In this document: positions 1 to 7,584 of the stretch, in pieces
How positions within the stretch are numbered: the first letter of the stretch is position 1
Layout of the letters: each line of letters begins with the position of its first letter
Source of the DNA: Rhodocyclaceae bacterium
Lineage (GTDB): Bacteria > Pseudomonadota > Gammaproteobacteria > Burkholderiales > Rhodocyclaceae
DNA: 64,000 nucleotides
Reading direction: 5' to 3'
Assembly: GCA_004379165.1 (NCBI GenBank)
Contig: NKXK01000029.1
Span: 234,566 to 298,565 of the forward strand
Translations under genes and position numbers: made by a program
The notes under the pieces: generated by a model
Databases searched by the model: none
What the model was told of the DNA's origin: nothing
Seen by the model: only the letters and a program-made list of their open reading frames with translations

Positions 1-1
1 G

Positions 2-631
2 GATCGGGACCGGCTGATCGCCCGGCTGGGCGGGATCGGCATTGGCCCGCAGACGCAGGTCGTGGTCTATGACGATGCCCAGGGCATGATTGCCGGCCGC
101 TTGTGGTGGCTGTTGCGCTGGCTCGGGCACGAGGCGGTTGCCGTTCTCGATGGTGGCCTGCAGGCCTGGCTGGCTGCGGGCGGGGTGATGAGCGCAGACG
201 TTCTGCCGCCGCGGCCGGCTGTTTTTGTTGCCGCCGACCCGCTGACCGGGTTGGTTACGGCCGGCGAGGTGATGGATGCCCTCGGTCAGCCGACGATGCA
301 AGTGGTCGATGCCCGTGCGCCTGACCGCTTCCGTGGCGAAAACGAGACCCTCGATCCGGTAGGTGGGCATATTCCGGGGGCAATCAACCGATTCTTTCGC
401 GACAACCTCGAAGCCGACGGCCGCTTCAAGGCGCCGGCGCAGTTGCGTGCCGAGTGGCTGGCGCGCCTGGCCGGCATTCCGCCGGAACGGGTGGTGCATC
501 AGTGTGGCTCCGGTGTCTCCGCCTGTCACAACCAGCTGGCAATGGCGGTTGCCGGCTTGAGCGGTTCCCGGCTCTATGCCGGCTCGTGGAGCGAGTGGTG
601 CGCTGACTCTGGTCGGCCGGTCGCTCGCTGA
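2..631 (+). CDS. sulfurtransferase (rhodanese / 3-mercaptopyruvate sulfurtransferase type), 5' end outside the window
   Basis: The open frame runs in from the window edge (first full codon at base 2), so the N-terminus is missing and the GTG at 62 is unlikely to be the true start. The visible part covers the end of the first rhodanese-like domain and a complete second one. The active-site loop reads HQCGSGVSACHN; the CGSGV(S/T)A form is typical of SseA-type sulfurtransferases that move sulfur from thiosulfate or 3-mercaptopyruvate to a thiophilic acceptor through a cysteine persulfide. The DARAPDRFRGENE stretch and the 'GHIPGAIN' stretch before the second active site are also family hallmarks. 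It precedes a molybdoenzyme operon on the same strand with a gap of 112 bp; a shared role in sulfur metabolism is only an inference. Confidence 0.88.
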   Translation, partial: DRDRLIARLGGIGIGPQTQVVVYDDAQGMIAGRLWWLLRWLGHEAVAVLDGGLQAWLAAGGVMSADVLPPRPAVFVAADPLTGLVTAGEVMDALGQPTMQVVDARAPDRFRGENETLDPVGGHIPGAINRFFRDNLEADGRFKAPAQLRAEWLARLAGIPPERVVHQCGSGVSACHNQLAMAVAGLSGSRLYAGSWSEWCADSGRPVAR

Positions 632-743
632 GCGCGACAGAACGCGAGCGTCTTGCGGTCGGCACGGGATTACGGCCGGTGCTAATTGTCGCCGGTGATG
701 CACCCTTGTTGTTCGGATTGTTTTTTGTGCGGAGTTTTGCACC

Positions 744-1046
744 ATGAATATCCTTGAAAAATTGCTGCCTCTCGTTTTTGGCCAGTTTTTGCTGTTCACC
801 GCAGCAGTAGCCCAGACGGCTGAAGTCGCCGGTTTGCGTCCTGATCAGCGCCCTGCCGGGGCGCCGGTGATCGAGCGTTTCGAGCCGGATGCCGCGTGGC
901 AGGCGCTCAAGGGCATTGCCGAGCCACAGACCGGGGTGGGTTTTCTGAAGGATCAGGGGGCGTGGTACACGCCGTTCAACCGCCCGAACATGCCCGGCCG
1001 TTACGATATCCGGCATCTCCACGAACAAAACAAGCCGAAAGAATGA
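744..1046 (+). CDS. small secreted protein of unknown function, first gene of the molybdoenzyme operon
   Basis: This 100-residue product starts with a hydrophobic stretch ending in TAAVAQTAE, which fits a Sec signal peptide cleaved near residue 23. The mature part is about 75 residues, with no cysteine and no heme motif, and an aromatic/proline-rich C-terminal half (GAWYTPFNRP, GRYDIRHLH). I do not recognise the family. Its stop codon overlaps the start of the pentaheme cytochrome gene (ATGA, 1043-1046), so the two are probably translationally coupled and the protein probably works in the periplasm with that cytochrome. The signal-peptide codons contain a copy of the dispersed GCGGT element (775-802, minus orientation). 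The upstream 112 bp show no convincing FNR-like or sigma-70 site. Confidence 0.7.
   Translation: MNILEKLLPLVFGQFLLFTAAVAQTAEVAGLRPDQRPAGAPVIERFEPDAAWQALKGIAEPQTGVGFLKDQGAWYTPFNRPNMPGRYDIRHLHEQNKPKE
775..802 (-). repeat. dispersed GCGGT element, copy in a signal-peptide coding region
   Basis: On the minus strand it reads GCGGTGAAC, then AGCAAAAAC and an A-rich end. The first A-tract is intact and the distal GAATTT is replaced by AAAAA. It is a moderate match to the consensus. Confidence 0.4.
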
Positions 1047-1906
1047 CCATGGAAAGCCCGAAAACCGGCATTCTGATTCTCGCCGTGGTGGCCGTTGCAG
1101 CGGCGGCCGGCGGCCTTCTTGGCTGGCAGATCCGCCAGCAGCCGCAGACAGTGCCTGCCGCCGTTGGCTACGGCAAACCTGCGGGGCAGGACCACCTGCG
1201 TGCGACCTACGACCCCATCCACTTCAAGCCTGCGATCGATACAGCGACCGATGCCCAGTGTCTCGCCTGCCACCGCGAAGTGCTCGACGACAAGGTTCGT
1301 GAGCGCTCGCCGGCGGGGATCAGTGCCGCCGCCAGCAAGGCTTGGTATCAGGAGGTGAGTACCTACGCCGGCGAACAGGATACTTTCCACCGCCGTCATC
1401 TGGTGACGCCGATGGCCAAGGAGCTGATGAACCTGCGCTGTACGACCTGCCACCAGGGCAACGATCCGCGCGAGGAAGCGCCGGGCTCGTCGGCGACGGC
1501 GATGCCGCAATCGACCGATGCCTTCACGCTGCGCAAGCAGGTCAATCCCGAAACCACCTGCCTTAAGTGCCACGGCCAGATGAATATCGAGGTAATGGGC
1601 CTGCCGTCTCCCTGGCGCGAGAGCAAGGATATGTTTGGTAACAGCTGCCTGACTTGTCATGCAGCGATCCGTACCCAGCGCCATCAGGTCAATTACCTCA
1701 AGACGGAAGCGATTGAGGCTGCCGGTGCCAAGAACGCCGACACCTGCTACGGCTGTCATGGCGGCCGCTCGTGGTACCGCATCGTCTACCCCTATCCGCG
1801 TCACGCCTGGGATGGCATGGCACCTGAAGTTCCCGACTGGGCCAAGGATCGCCCGACCGAGAGCGAAGCACGGTTTCGCATGACAGCTACGGTCAACCCG
1901 AAATAA
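1043..1906 (+). CDS. membrane-anchored pentaheme c-type cytochrome
   Basis: The product has 287 residues if translation starts at the ATG that overlaps the previous stop. A single N-terminal membrane segment (about residues 9-29, ILILAVVAVAAAAGGLLGW) would anchor it on the periplasmic side. Five CXXCH heme motifs are visible in order: CLACH, CTTCH, CLKCH, CLTCH and CYGCH. Spacing and sequence are not those of NapC/NirT tetraheme quinol dehydrogenases, so a specific family name is withheld. Because the downstream molybdoenzyme operon lacks a DmsC/PsrC/NrfD-type membrane subunit, this cytochrome is the obvious candidate to pass electrons to the iron-sulfur subunit. An in-frame ATG six bases downstream (1049) is an equally possible start. 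Confidence 0.85.
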   Translation: MTMESPKTGILILAVVAVAAAAGGLLGWQIRQQPQTVPAAVGYGKPAGQDHLRATYDPIHFKPAIDTATDAQCLACHREVLDDKVRERSPAGISAAASKAWYQEVSTYAGEQDTFHRRHLVTPMAKELMNLRCTTCHQGNDPREEAPGSSATAMPQSTDAFTLRKQVNPETTCLKCHGQMNIEVMGLPSPWRESKDMFGNSCLTCHAAIRTQRHQVNYLKTEAIEAAGAKNADTCYGCHGGRSWYRIVYPYPRHAWDGMAPEVPDWAKDRPTESEARFRMTATVNPK

Positions 1907-1917
1907 AGGCAAAAATC

Positions 1918-4491
1918 ATGGACCGGAAACGTAACTGGCTGGACCTCCTCAATCCCAATCGGCGCAGCTTTTTGAAGACCGTTGGCGCCGGAACGGCCGT
2001 CGTCACCACCAGCGGCCTTATCGAACTCGGCAGCGGCGAGCAGGAGGCCAAGGCTTTCGCCTATGAACCCTATCCGCGTGATGATCAGCTGACGACGGTC
2101 GTCACTTCCTGCGACCATAACTGCGGTTCACGCCACATGTTGGTGGCGCACAAGAAGGGCGACGTCATCGTCCGTCTGTCGACCGACGACGGGCGGTATC
2201 AAGAGGGCGGCAAGTTCGGCTTCGAGACCGAACAGGTACCCCAACTGCGCGCCTGCCTCCGGGGGCGTTCCTACCGTAGCCGCCTCTACTCACCCGAACG
2301 TCTGCTCTACCCGATGATGCGCGTTGGTGAGCGCGGCGAGGGCAAGTTCAAGCGCGTGTCGTGGGATGAAGCGCTCGACCATGTCGCCAGGAAAATGGTC
2401 GAGCTGAAACACAAGTACGGGCCGACGGCGATCCTCGATCAAGCCTACGCCGGGACTTCCTACGGCGTGCTGCACAAGTCCGATCAGATCGAAGGCCTGC
2501 TCGCCCGCTTCCTCGGCATGTTCGGCTGCCGCACCAATTCGTGGTCTGTCCCCAGTTATCAGGGCACGACCTTCAGCTCGCGGACGACCTTCGGCACCAT
2601 CACTGATGGCAACGAGGATGATGCCTTTGCGCATTCCAAGCTGATCATCATGTGGGGCTGGAATCCGGCCTACACCTTCCACGGCGGCAATACCTTCTAC
2701 TACATGCGGCTGGCCAAGCAGCGCGGCTGCAAATTCGTGGTGGTCGATCCGCAATACACCGACTCGGCGGCCAGTTACGACGCCTGGTGGATTCCGATCA
2801 AGCCCAATACCGATGCCGCGATGCTCGCCGGCATGGCCCACCACATTTTCGTCAATAACTGGCAGGACCAGAAATTCATCGACAAGTTCTGCCAGGGCAT
2901 GGATGCTGGCACGACGCCCAAGGAGTTCGCCGACAAGGAGAACTTCAAGGATTACATTCTGGGGAAATACGACAACACGCCGAAGACCCCGGAATGGGCG
3001 GAGAAAATCTGCGGCGTGCCGGCAGCCGACATCAAGAAGCTGGCCGAAATGTATGCCACCACCAAGCCGGCCGCCCTGAAAGCCAGCTGGGCGCCTGGGC
3101 GGGCCAGCTATGGCGAGCAGTACAACCGGATGGCTGCTGCCGTGCAGGCGATGACCGGCAACATCGGCATCCTTGGCGGTTGCGCCGAAGGGGTCGGCAA
3201 GGGCTGGCATGCCGAATCGGTGGCCTATCCCTATGACGAATATGCCAACGTCTGGTGGGCCTCGCTGAAGTCCGACCGCTGGGCGCATTGCGTGCTCAAC
3301 TACCCGAACGTCAAGCGTGAGGAAATCGGCTGCTGGCCACGCAATGACGAGCTGGATGGCAGTATTCCGAACATCAAGGCGATCTTCTGGCACGGCTCGG
3401 ACTGGTTCAACCAGCTGACCAACATCAACAAGGAAATTGCCGCGATCAAGAAGCTGGAGCTGGTCGTCTGCATGGATTCGACGATCACGCCTTCGGGCCT
3501 GTGGGCCGATGTGCTGTTCCCGATCGCCACGCACTTCGAGCGCCATGATGTTGCCTTGCCTTGGTATAAGGGGCATTACTACATCCACCGCCCGAAGGTC
3601 ATCGAGCCGCTCGGCGAATCGAAGACCGACCTGCAGGTGTTCACTGAGCTGGCCTATCGCATCGAAAAGATCGATCCGAGCGTCAAGGACTTCGGCAAGC
3701 GCTACAACCCGAAGGCGCAGCGTGATTACTTCCAGAACAACGAAGTCACCGACGAAGCCTATCTCACCGACTGGTGGCAGAACAAGGTGCAGGCCCACCA
3801 GGGCGTCAAGATGTCGTGGGAGGACTTCAAGAAACACGGCGTCTACAAGTTCGTCTTCGACAAGCCGCATGTCGCTTTCGAGGAGCAGATCAGCAAGGGC
3901 GTGCCTTTCCCCACACCATCGGGCAAGATCGAAATCCTGTCGACGACGCTGGCCAACATCAAGGACTGGACCAGGACGCAGTACGGCTACGAGATTCCCT
4001 ATCTGCCGAAGTGGATCGAGCCTTTCGAATCGCTGAACCATCCGAAGGCGAAGAAATTCCCCTTCCACATGGTCACGCCGCACCCGCGCTGGCGGACGCA
4101 CTCGATCTTCCACAACATCCCGTGGTTGCGTGAGACCTACCAGCAGGAAATGACCATCAGCGCCCGTGACGCCAAGGCGCGTGGGTTGGTCACCGGCGAC
4201 ATCGTCGAAGTCTGGAACGACCGTGGCAAGTGCGTCGTGCCCGTCTATGTCACCGAGCGCTGCATGCCCGGTGTCGTCGTGTTGTACGAAGGTGCCTGGA
4301 TGGATCTGGCCAAGGATGGCAGCGACCGTTCTGGTAACCCGGACTTCCTGACGCTCGATGAGCCCAGCCCGGCGGGGGCCTTTGCCTACAACACCATCCT
4401 TGTCGACTTCAAGAAAACCGCCCTCGATCACCATCCGGGCTGGGATACCCAGGCGACCTCGCGCTCCGTCGTCTTCCGGAGGGACAAGTAA
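1918..4491 (+). CDS. Tat-exported molybdopterin oxidoreductase, DMSO reductase family (DmsA/PsrA-like catalytic subunit)
   Basis: This 857-residue protein begins with a twin-arginine signal (NRRSFLKTVGAG), so it folds with its cofactor in the cytoplasm and acts in the periplasm. The N-terminal iron-sulfur region is DmsA-like and ends in the characteristic LRACLRGRS, but the expected C-x3-C-x3-C is C-D-H-N-C-G-S-R-H: the third ligand position is histidine (codon CAC, near base 2134). The bis-MGD-binding domains follow (for example KLIIMWGWNP and KFVVVDPQYTDSA), and a C-terminal molydopterin dinucleotide-binding domain with 'SARDAKARGLVTGDIVEVWNDRG'-like spacing closes the protein. SVPSYQG probably carries the Mo-ligating serine. 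The substrate cannot be read from sequence: S-oxide, N-oxide, polysulfide, thiosulfate and others are possible. An adjacent sulfurtransferase weakly favours a sulfur substrate. Confidence 0.85.
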   Translation: MDRKRNWLDLLNPNRRSFLKTVGAGTAVVTTSGLIELGSGEQEAKAFAYEPYPRDDQLTTVVTSCDHNCGSRHMLVAHKKGDVIVRLSTDDGRYQEGGKFGFETEQVPQLRACLRGRSYRSRLYSPERLLYPMMRVGERGEGKFKRVSWDEALDHVARKMVELKHKYGPTAILDQAYAGTSYGVLHKSDQIEGLLARFLGMFGCRTNSWSVPSYQGTTFSSRTTFGTITDGNEDDAFAHSKLIIMWGWNPAYTFHGGNTFYYMRLAKQRGCKFVVVDPQYTDSAASYDAWWIPIKPNTDAAMLAGMAHHIFVNNWQDQKFIDKFCQGMDAGTTPKEFADKENFKDYILGKYDNTPKTPEWAEKICGVPAADIKKLAEMYATTKPAALKASWAPGRASYGEQYNRMAAAVQAMTGNIGILGGCAEGVGKGWHAESVAYPYDEYANVWWASLKSDRWAHCVLNYPNVKREEIGCWPRNDELDGSIPNIKAIFWHGSDWFNQLTNINKEIAAIKKLELVVCMDSTITPSGLWADVLFPIATHFERHDVALPWYKGHYYIHRPKVIEPLGESKTDLQVFTELAYRIEKIDPSVKDFGKRYNPKAQRDYFQNNEVTDEAYLTDWWQNKVQAHQGVKMSWEDFKKHGVYKFVFDKPHVAFEEQISKGVPFPTPSGKIEILSTTLANIKDWTRTQYGYEIPYLPKWIEPFESLNHPKAKKFPFHMVTPHPRWRTHSIFHNIPWLRETYQQEMTISARDAKARGLVTGDIVEVWNDRGKCVVPVYVTERCMPGVVVLYEGAWMDLAKDGSDRSGNPDFLTLDEPSPAGAFAYNTILVDFKKTALDHHPGWDTQATSRSVVFRRDK

Positions 4492-5162
4492 TGGTCAGGA
4501 AAATCGACAAGCAGGAACTCAAATCGGCCATCGAGCGTAAGGTCGCGCAGACCTATGAGCCGGTCAAAACCGCCAAACAGTTGGGCTTCATCCATCACAA
4601 CGTCGATTGCATCGGTTGCCGGGCCTGCGAAATTGCTTGCAAGGACAAGAACGGCCTGCCCCCCGGGCCGCGTTTCCGCCGTGTCATGTATGTCGAGGGC
4701 GGAACCTTTCCGGATGTCCATGCCTACAAGGTCAACATGGCCTGCAATCATTGCGCCGAACCGGCCTGTCTGCCGACCTGCCCGACCGGCGCGATCTGGA
4801 AGCGTGCCGACAACGGCGTGGTCGATATCGACTCGACGCTGTGCATCGGCTGTCGAAAATGCGAGGCAGCCTGCCCCTACGGCGCGCCGCAGTGGGATCC
4901 GCAGGAGCTGGTGATCAAGAAGTGCAACATGTGCATCGACGAACTGGAGGCGGGTCGCAAGCCCTACTGCGTTCAGGCCTGCATGATGCGCGTGCTGGAT
5001 ATCGGCCCGATCGAGGAAATCTGGAAGGGAACGCTCAAGACCACCGCCATCGGCCCCAACGATGTGCCGGTCAAACAAGTGAAAAACATGGCCAATCCGG
5101 AGTTGACGAAGCCCTCGATAGCTTTCATTCCGCACAGCAAGGGCCGCGTCGATGGCAAATAA
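4491..5162 (+). CDS. 4Fe-4S ferredoxin-type electron-transfer subunit (DmsB/PsrB-like)
   Basis: The 223-residue protein carries four cysteine clusters of the DmsB/NrfC/PsrB family: CIGCRACEIAC, CNHCAEPACLPTCP, CIGCRKCEAACP and CNMC...YCVQAC. Together these should bind four [4Fe-4S] centres that wire the electron donor to the catalytic subunit. It has no signal peptide, so it should be co-exported with the Tat-tagged subunit. Its start overlaps the stop of the molybdoenzyme gene (TAATG at 4489-4493), and its end overlaps the chaperone gene by 11 bp, showing a tightly coupled operon. Confidence 0.92.
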   Translation: MVRKIDKQELKSAIERKVAQTYEPVKTAKQLGFIHHNVDCIGCRACEIACKDKNGLPPGPRFRRVMYVEGGTFPDVHAYKVNMACNHCAEPACLPTCPTGAIWKRADNGVVDIDSTLCIGCRKCEAACPYGAPQWDPQELVIKKCNMCIDELEAGRKPYCVQACMMRVLDIGPIEEIWKGTLKTTAIGPNDVPVKQVKNMANPELTKPSIAFIPHSKGRVDGK

Positions 5163-5871
5163 GCTTTTCGCGGCGCTGGCCGACGACCTGGCCCAGTTGA
5201 TCCGTCTGCATGACCGCGAGATCGACGCCGATGTGCTGGTCGCCTTGCGCCAGGTCGATTTTCCGCATCAACTGGCGCTGCCGGCCAATGGCCCGGTGGC
5301 GCAGCAGGCCTGGGCCAATATGGCGGCGGCGTTGGCCGGGCCGCTGTCGCTTGACGATCTGGCGGCTGATTACGCTGCGATTTACCTGAACAACCAATAC
5401 GCGTCGTCGCCCTATGAGTCGGTCTGGCTGACCGACGACCACCTCGCCTGCGGGGCGCCGATGTTCGAATTGCGTGAAATCTACGCCGCTGCCGGCTGGC
5501 AGGCCGCTGACCGGCGGCAGCGTTTTGACGATCATCTGGTCTTGCAGATGCAGTACCTGCAACGCCAGATGAGCTCGTCTGCGGTCGCCCCGGAAAACCT
5601 CGAAAATTTCCTCGATGACCATCTGGGCTGTTGGTTCCCGGACTTTGCCCGCCAGGTCTCGATGCGTGCCCGGACAGCCTTCTACGCGGCGCTCGTCGAA
5701 CTTACTCATGTCTGGCTGGTACAGTACCGCCAGTTGCTGGCCGATGTCACCGGTCGTGCCATCCCGGATCGCGAAGAGATCGCTGCCCGCATCAACCGCA
5801 AACTGGCGCTCGACAAGGCGGAAGTGGCGCCGATCCGTTTCATGCCCGGACAGCATGGCCCGAGTTGGTAA
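5152..5871 (+). CDS. TorD/DmsD-family molybdoenzyme maturation chaperone
   Basis: The 239-residue, signal-less, mostly helical protein matches the TorD/DmsD/NarJ chaperone family. These bind the Tat signal of the cognate molybdoenzyme and hold it until the cofactor is loaded. The central stretch YAAIYLNNQYASSPYESVWL and the later DDHLGCWFPDFARQV correspond to the family's conserved Y...SPYESV(W/Y) and D-H(L/I)..(W/E)..F segments. Position immediately after the A and B subunits fits a dedicated chaperone. A strong copy of the dispersed GCGGT element lies in the coding sequence at 5581-5608, just before the DDHLG segment. Confidence 0.88.
   Translation: MANKLFAALADDLAQLIRLHDREIDADVLVALRQVDFPHQLALPANGPVAQQAWANMAAALAGPLSLDDLAADYAAIYLNNQYASSPYESVWLTDDHLACGAPMFELREIYAAAGWQAADRRQRFDDHLVLQMQYLQRQMSSSAVAPENLENFLDDHLGCWFPDFARQVSMRARTAFYAALVELTHVWLVQYRQLLADVTGRAIPDREEIAARINRKLALDKAEVAPIRFMPGQHGPSW
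5581..5608 (+). repeat. dispersed GCGGT element, copy in the chaperone gene
   Basis: The sequence reads GCGGTCGCCCCGGAAAA, then AT-rich DNA ending in AAAATT about 23 bases in. It is almost identical over its first 16 bases to the minus-strand arm of the copy at 59187-59227. It lies in a coding linker. Confidence 0.55.
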
Positions 5872-5877
5872 GGCTGC

Positions 5878-6024
5878 TCAGGCTGCTGGCGGCTTGCGAA
5901 AAAACAGCCAGTAGGCGCCACTAATCGCCCCCAGCGGCAGCAGTTCGAAGAGGAAGGGGAAGCTACCGATCAGCCCTGCGAGCGCAGTCAGCAAGACCAG
6001 GTAGGCGACGATGCGCAGGAGCAT
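5878..6024 (-). CDS. small membrane protein, unknown function
   Basis: This 48-codon frame starts at an ATG directly abutting the stop codon of queG (TGAATG arrangement on the minus strand) and ends in TGA at 5880-5878. The product is strongly hydrophobic with two predicted membrane segments (IVAYLVLLTALAGLIG and LLPLGAISGAYWLFF) and a short basic tail. The tight junction with queG suggests it is co-translated with it. I do not recognise a family; the hydrophobic pattern and position are the only evidence that it is real. Confidence 0.5.
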   Translation of the reverse strand: MLLRIVAYLVLLTALAGLIGSFPFLFELLPLGAISGAYWLFFRKPPAA

Positions 6025-7074
6025 TCAGGCCTGCGCCAGCCGGGCCTGCGCCCAGGCGACGTGTTCGCGGACGACCGGTGACGGGTGGTCGGCTTGCGAT
6101 TTCAGCGCTTTTTTCGCGTCGACCGTAGCAGGCCCGTTGCCGATCGCGACGGCGATGTTGCGCAGCCAGCGCTCATGTCCGATGCGGCGGATCGGGTTGC
6201 CGGCCAGCCGGTCGTTGAACTGCGTTTCCGTCCAAGCAAAGAGTTCGATCAGCGTCGCGCTGTCCAAGCCCTGGCGGGGCGTGAATTCCGGGTCGCCCAA
6301 TCGGGCGAAACGATTCCAAGGGCAGCAAAGCTGGCAGTCGTCGCAGCCGTAGATGCGATTGCCGAGCAGCGGGCGGAATGCTTCAGGAATGGCACCATCG
6401 AGTTCGATAGTCAGGTAGCTGACGCAGCGGCGGGCATCGACGCGGTAGGGGGCGACGATGGCGCCGGTCGGGCAGGCATCGATGCAGGCCGTGCAGGTAC
6501 CGCAATGTTCGGCGACTGGGGTATCCGGCGGCAGGAGCAGATCAGTGTAGATTTCGCCGAGAAAGCGCCAGGAACCTTGCTGTGAGAGTAACAGCGTGTG
6601 TTTGCCGCGCCAGCCGAGGCCGGCTTGCCGGGCAAACTCGACTTCCATGACCGGTGCCGAGTCAGAAAATACCCGGTAACCGAAAGGTCCGATAAGGGCA
6701 GCAATGGCGTCCGCAAGCTTTTGCAACCGGCTGCGGATCACCTTGTGGTAGTCGCGGCCCTGCGCGTAACGGGAAACCGCCGCACGGGCGGGGTCGTCTA
6801 CCGTGGCCGTATGCGGCAGATAATCGAGTGCCGCTGAAATCACAGTCAGTGTTCCTGGCTGAAGTTCTGTCGGGTGTGCGCGCAGTTCGGCGTGACGGGC
6901 CATATAATCCATCGTTCCGTGCATGCCTTCGGCAAGCCAGGCGCGCAGATACCCGACCGCCGGCCCCGGGTCGGCACGGGCGACGCCGATGGCCGAAAAG
7001 CCGAGCCTTTGGCCGGTATCGCGAATGGCGGCCTTGAGCGCCACGTAATCCACAGAGGAGTCCTGATCGTGCAT
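6025..7074 (-). CDS. queG: epoxyqueuosine reductase QueG
   Basis: QueG reduces epoxyqueuosine to queuosine in the wobble base of GUN tRNAs, the last step of the pathway. The 349-residue product shows the two ferredoxin-like motifs of the family, CGTCTACIDACPTGAI and CDDCQLCCPWN, and the N-terminal cobalamin-binding region (GFSAIGVARAD, then ARYAQGRDYH-like SRYAQGRDYHKV). The start was set at ATG 7074 because longer versions add only unrelated residues and run into tsaE. That ATG lies inside the start region of the divergent tsaE gene, so the two 5' ends overlap by six bases. A dispersed GCGGT element falls in its variable C-terminal linker (6098-6126). queF is also present in this window. Confidence 0.93.
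   Translation of the reverse strand: MHDQDSSVDYVALKAAIRDTGQRLGFSAIGVARADPGPAVGYLRAWLAEGMHGTMDYMARHAELRAHPTELQPGTLTVISAALDYLPHTATVDDPARAAVSRYAQGRDYHKVIRSRLQKLADAIAALIGPFGYRVFSDSAPVMEVEFARQAGLGWRGKHTLLLSQQGSWRFLGEIYTDLLLPPDTPVAEHCGTCTACIDACPTGAIVAPYRVDARRCVSYLTIELDGAIPEAFRPLLGNRIYGCDDCQLCCPWNRFARLGDPEFTPRQGLDSATLIELFAWTETQFNDRLAGNPIRRIGHERWLRNIAVAIGNGPATVDAKKALKSQADHPSPVVREHVAWAQARLAQA
6098..6126 (-). repeat. dispersed GCGGT element, copy in queG
   Basis: The minus strand reads ACGGTCGACGCGAAAAAAG and ends in GAAAT, so the core has one change (A for G) and both A-tracts are in place. It encodes a poorly conserved linker (TVDAKKALKSQ). Confidence 0.5.
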
Positions 7075-7584
7075 ACCCCGAATGTTACCGCCGTTTTCGA
7101 ATTGCCCGACGAAGCGGCGACCCAGGCTGCTGGCGCGTCTCTGGCCGCCTGCCTGCAGCCGGGAACGGTGGTTTTTCTCGAAGGAGACCTCGGCGCCGGC
7201 AAGACGACACTGGCGCGGGCATTGATTCGTGCCCTGGGCCATACCGGGCCGGTGAAAAGCCCGACGTATTCACTGGTTGAAGTTTACGTAATTTCGAGCT
7301 TATACTTATATCACTTTGATTTTTATCGTTTCGAGTCACCCGAGGAGTTTCTCGATGCGGGCCTTGGCGAATACTTTAATGACACTTCAGTCTGTCTGGT
7401 CGAATGGCCGGAACGTGCTCAAGGCTGCGTTCCGCCGGCAGACCTGCGGCTGCGTCTTCATCATGCAGGTGTCGGGCGTGTCCTCGAAGCCGTGGCAGAT
7501 TCACCGCAGGGGCAGGCATGTCTAAGCGCGCTCACCCCAGCCCCGGGCGCCGTAATCTCCTCCGCTACGCCGGAGCCTCGCTGA
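7069..7584 (+). CDS. tsaE: tRNA threonylcarbamoyladenosine biosynthesis ATPase TsaE
   Basis: TsaE is the ATPase partner of TsaB/TsaD in making the t6A modification of ANN-decoding tRNAs. The product shows the Walker A GDLGAGKTTLARALI, the family motif SPTYSLVEVY, and the HFDFYRFESPEEFLDAGLGEYF segment. The start is the GTG at 7069, preceded by GAGGAG about eight bases upstream; no suitable ATG exists near the conserved N-terminus. The frame continues 67 bp into amiC, longer than the usual few-base overlap, giving a tail (about residues 150-171) of low complexity. Its GTG overlaps the divergent queG start. Confidence 0.93.
   Translation: MHTPNVTAVFELPDEAATQAAGASLAACLQPGTVVFLEGDLGAGKTTLARALIRALGHTGPVKSPTYSLVEVYVISSLYLYHFDFYRFESPEEFLDAGLGEYFNDTSVCLVEWPERAQGCVPPADLRLRLHHAGVGRVLEAVADSPQGQACLSALTPAPGAVISSATPEPR

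Noticed and set aside
632..743. FNR-type or other anaerobic regulator site ahead of the molybdoenzyme operon
   Set aside because: No TTGAT-N4-ATCAA-like dyad is present; T-rich stretches alone are not enough.
2290..4434. A 714-codon open frame antisense to the molybdoenzyme gene
   Set aside because: It is the mirror of a high-GC coding region with strong third-position bias; its residues show no domain and the sense frame has clear motifs.
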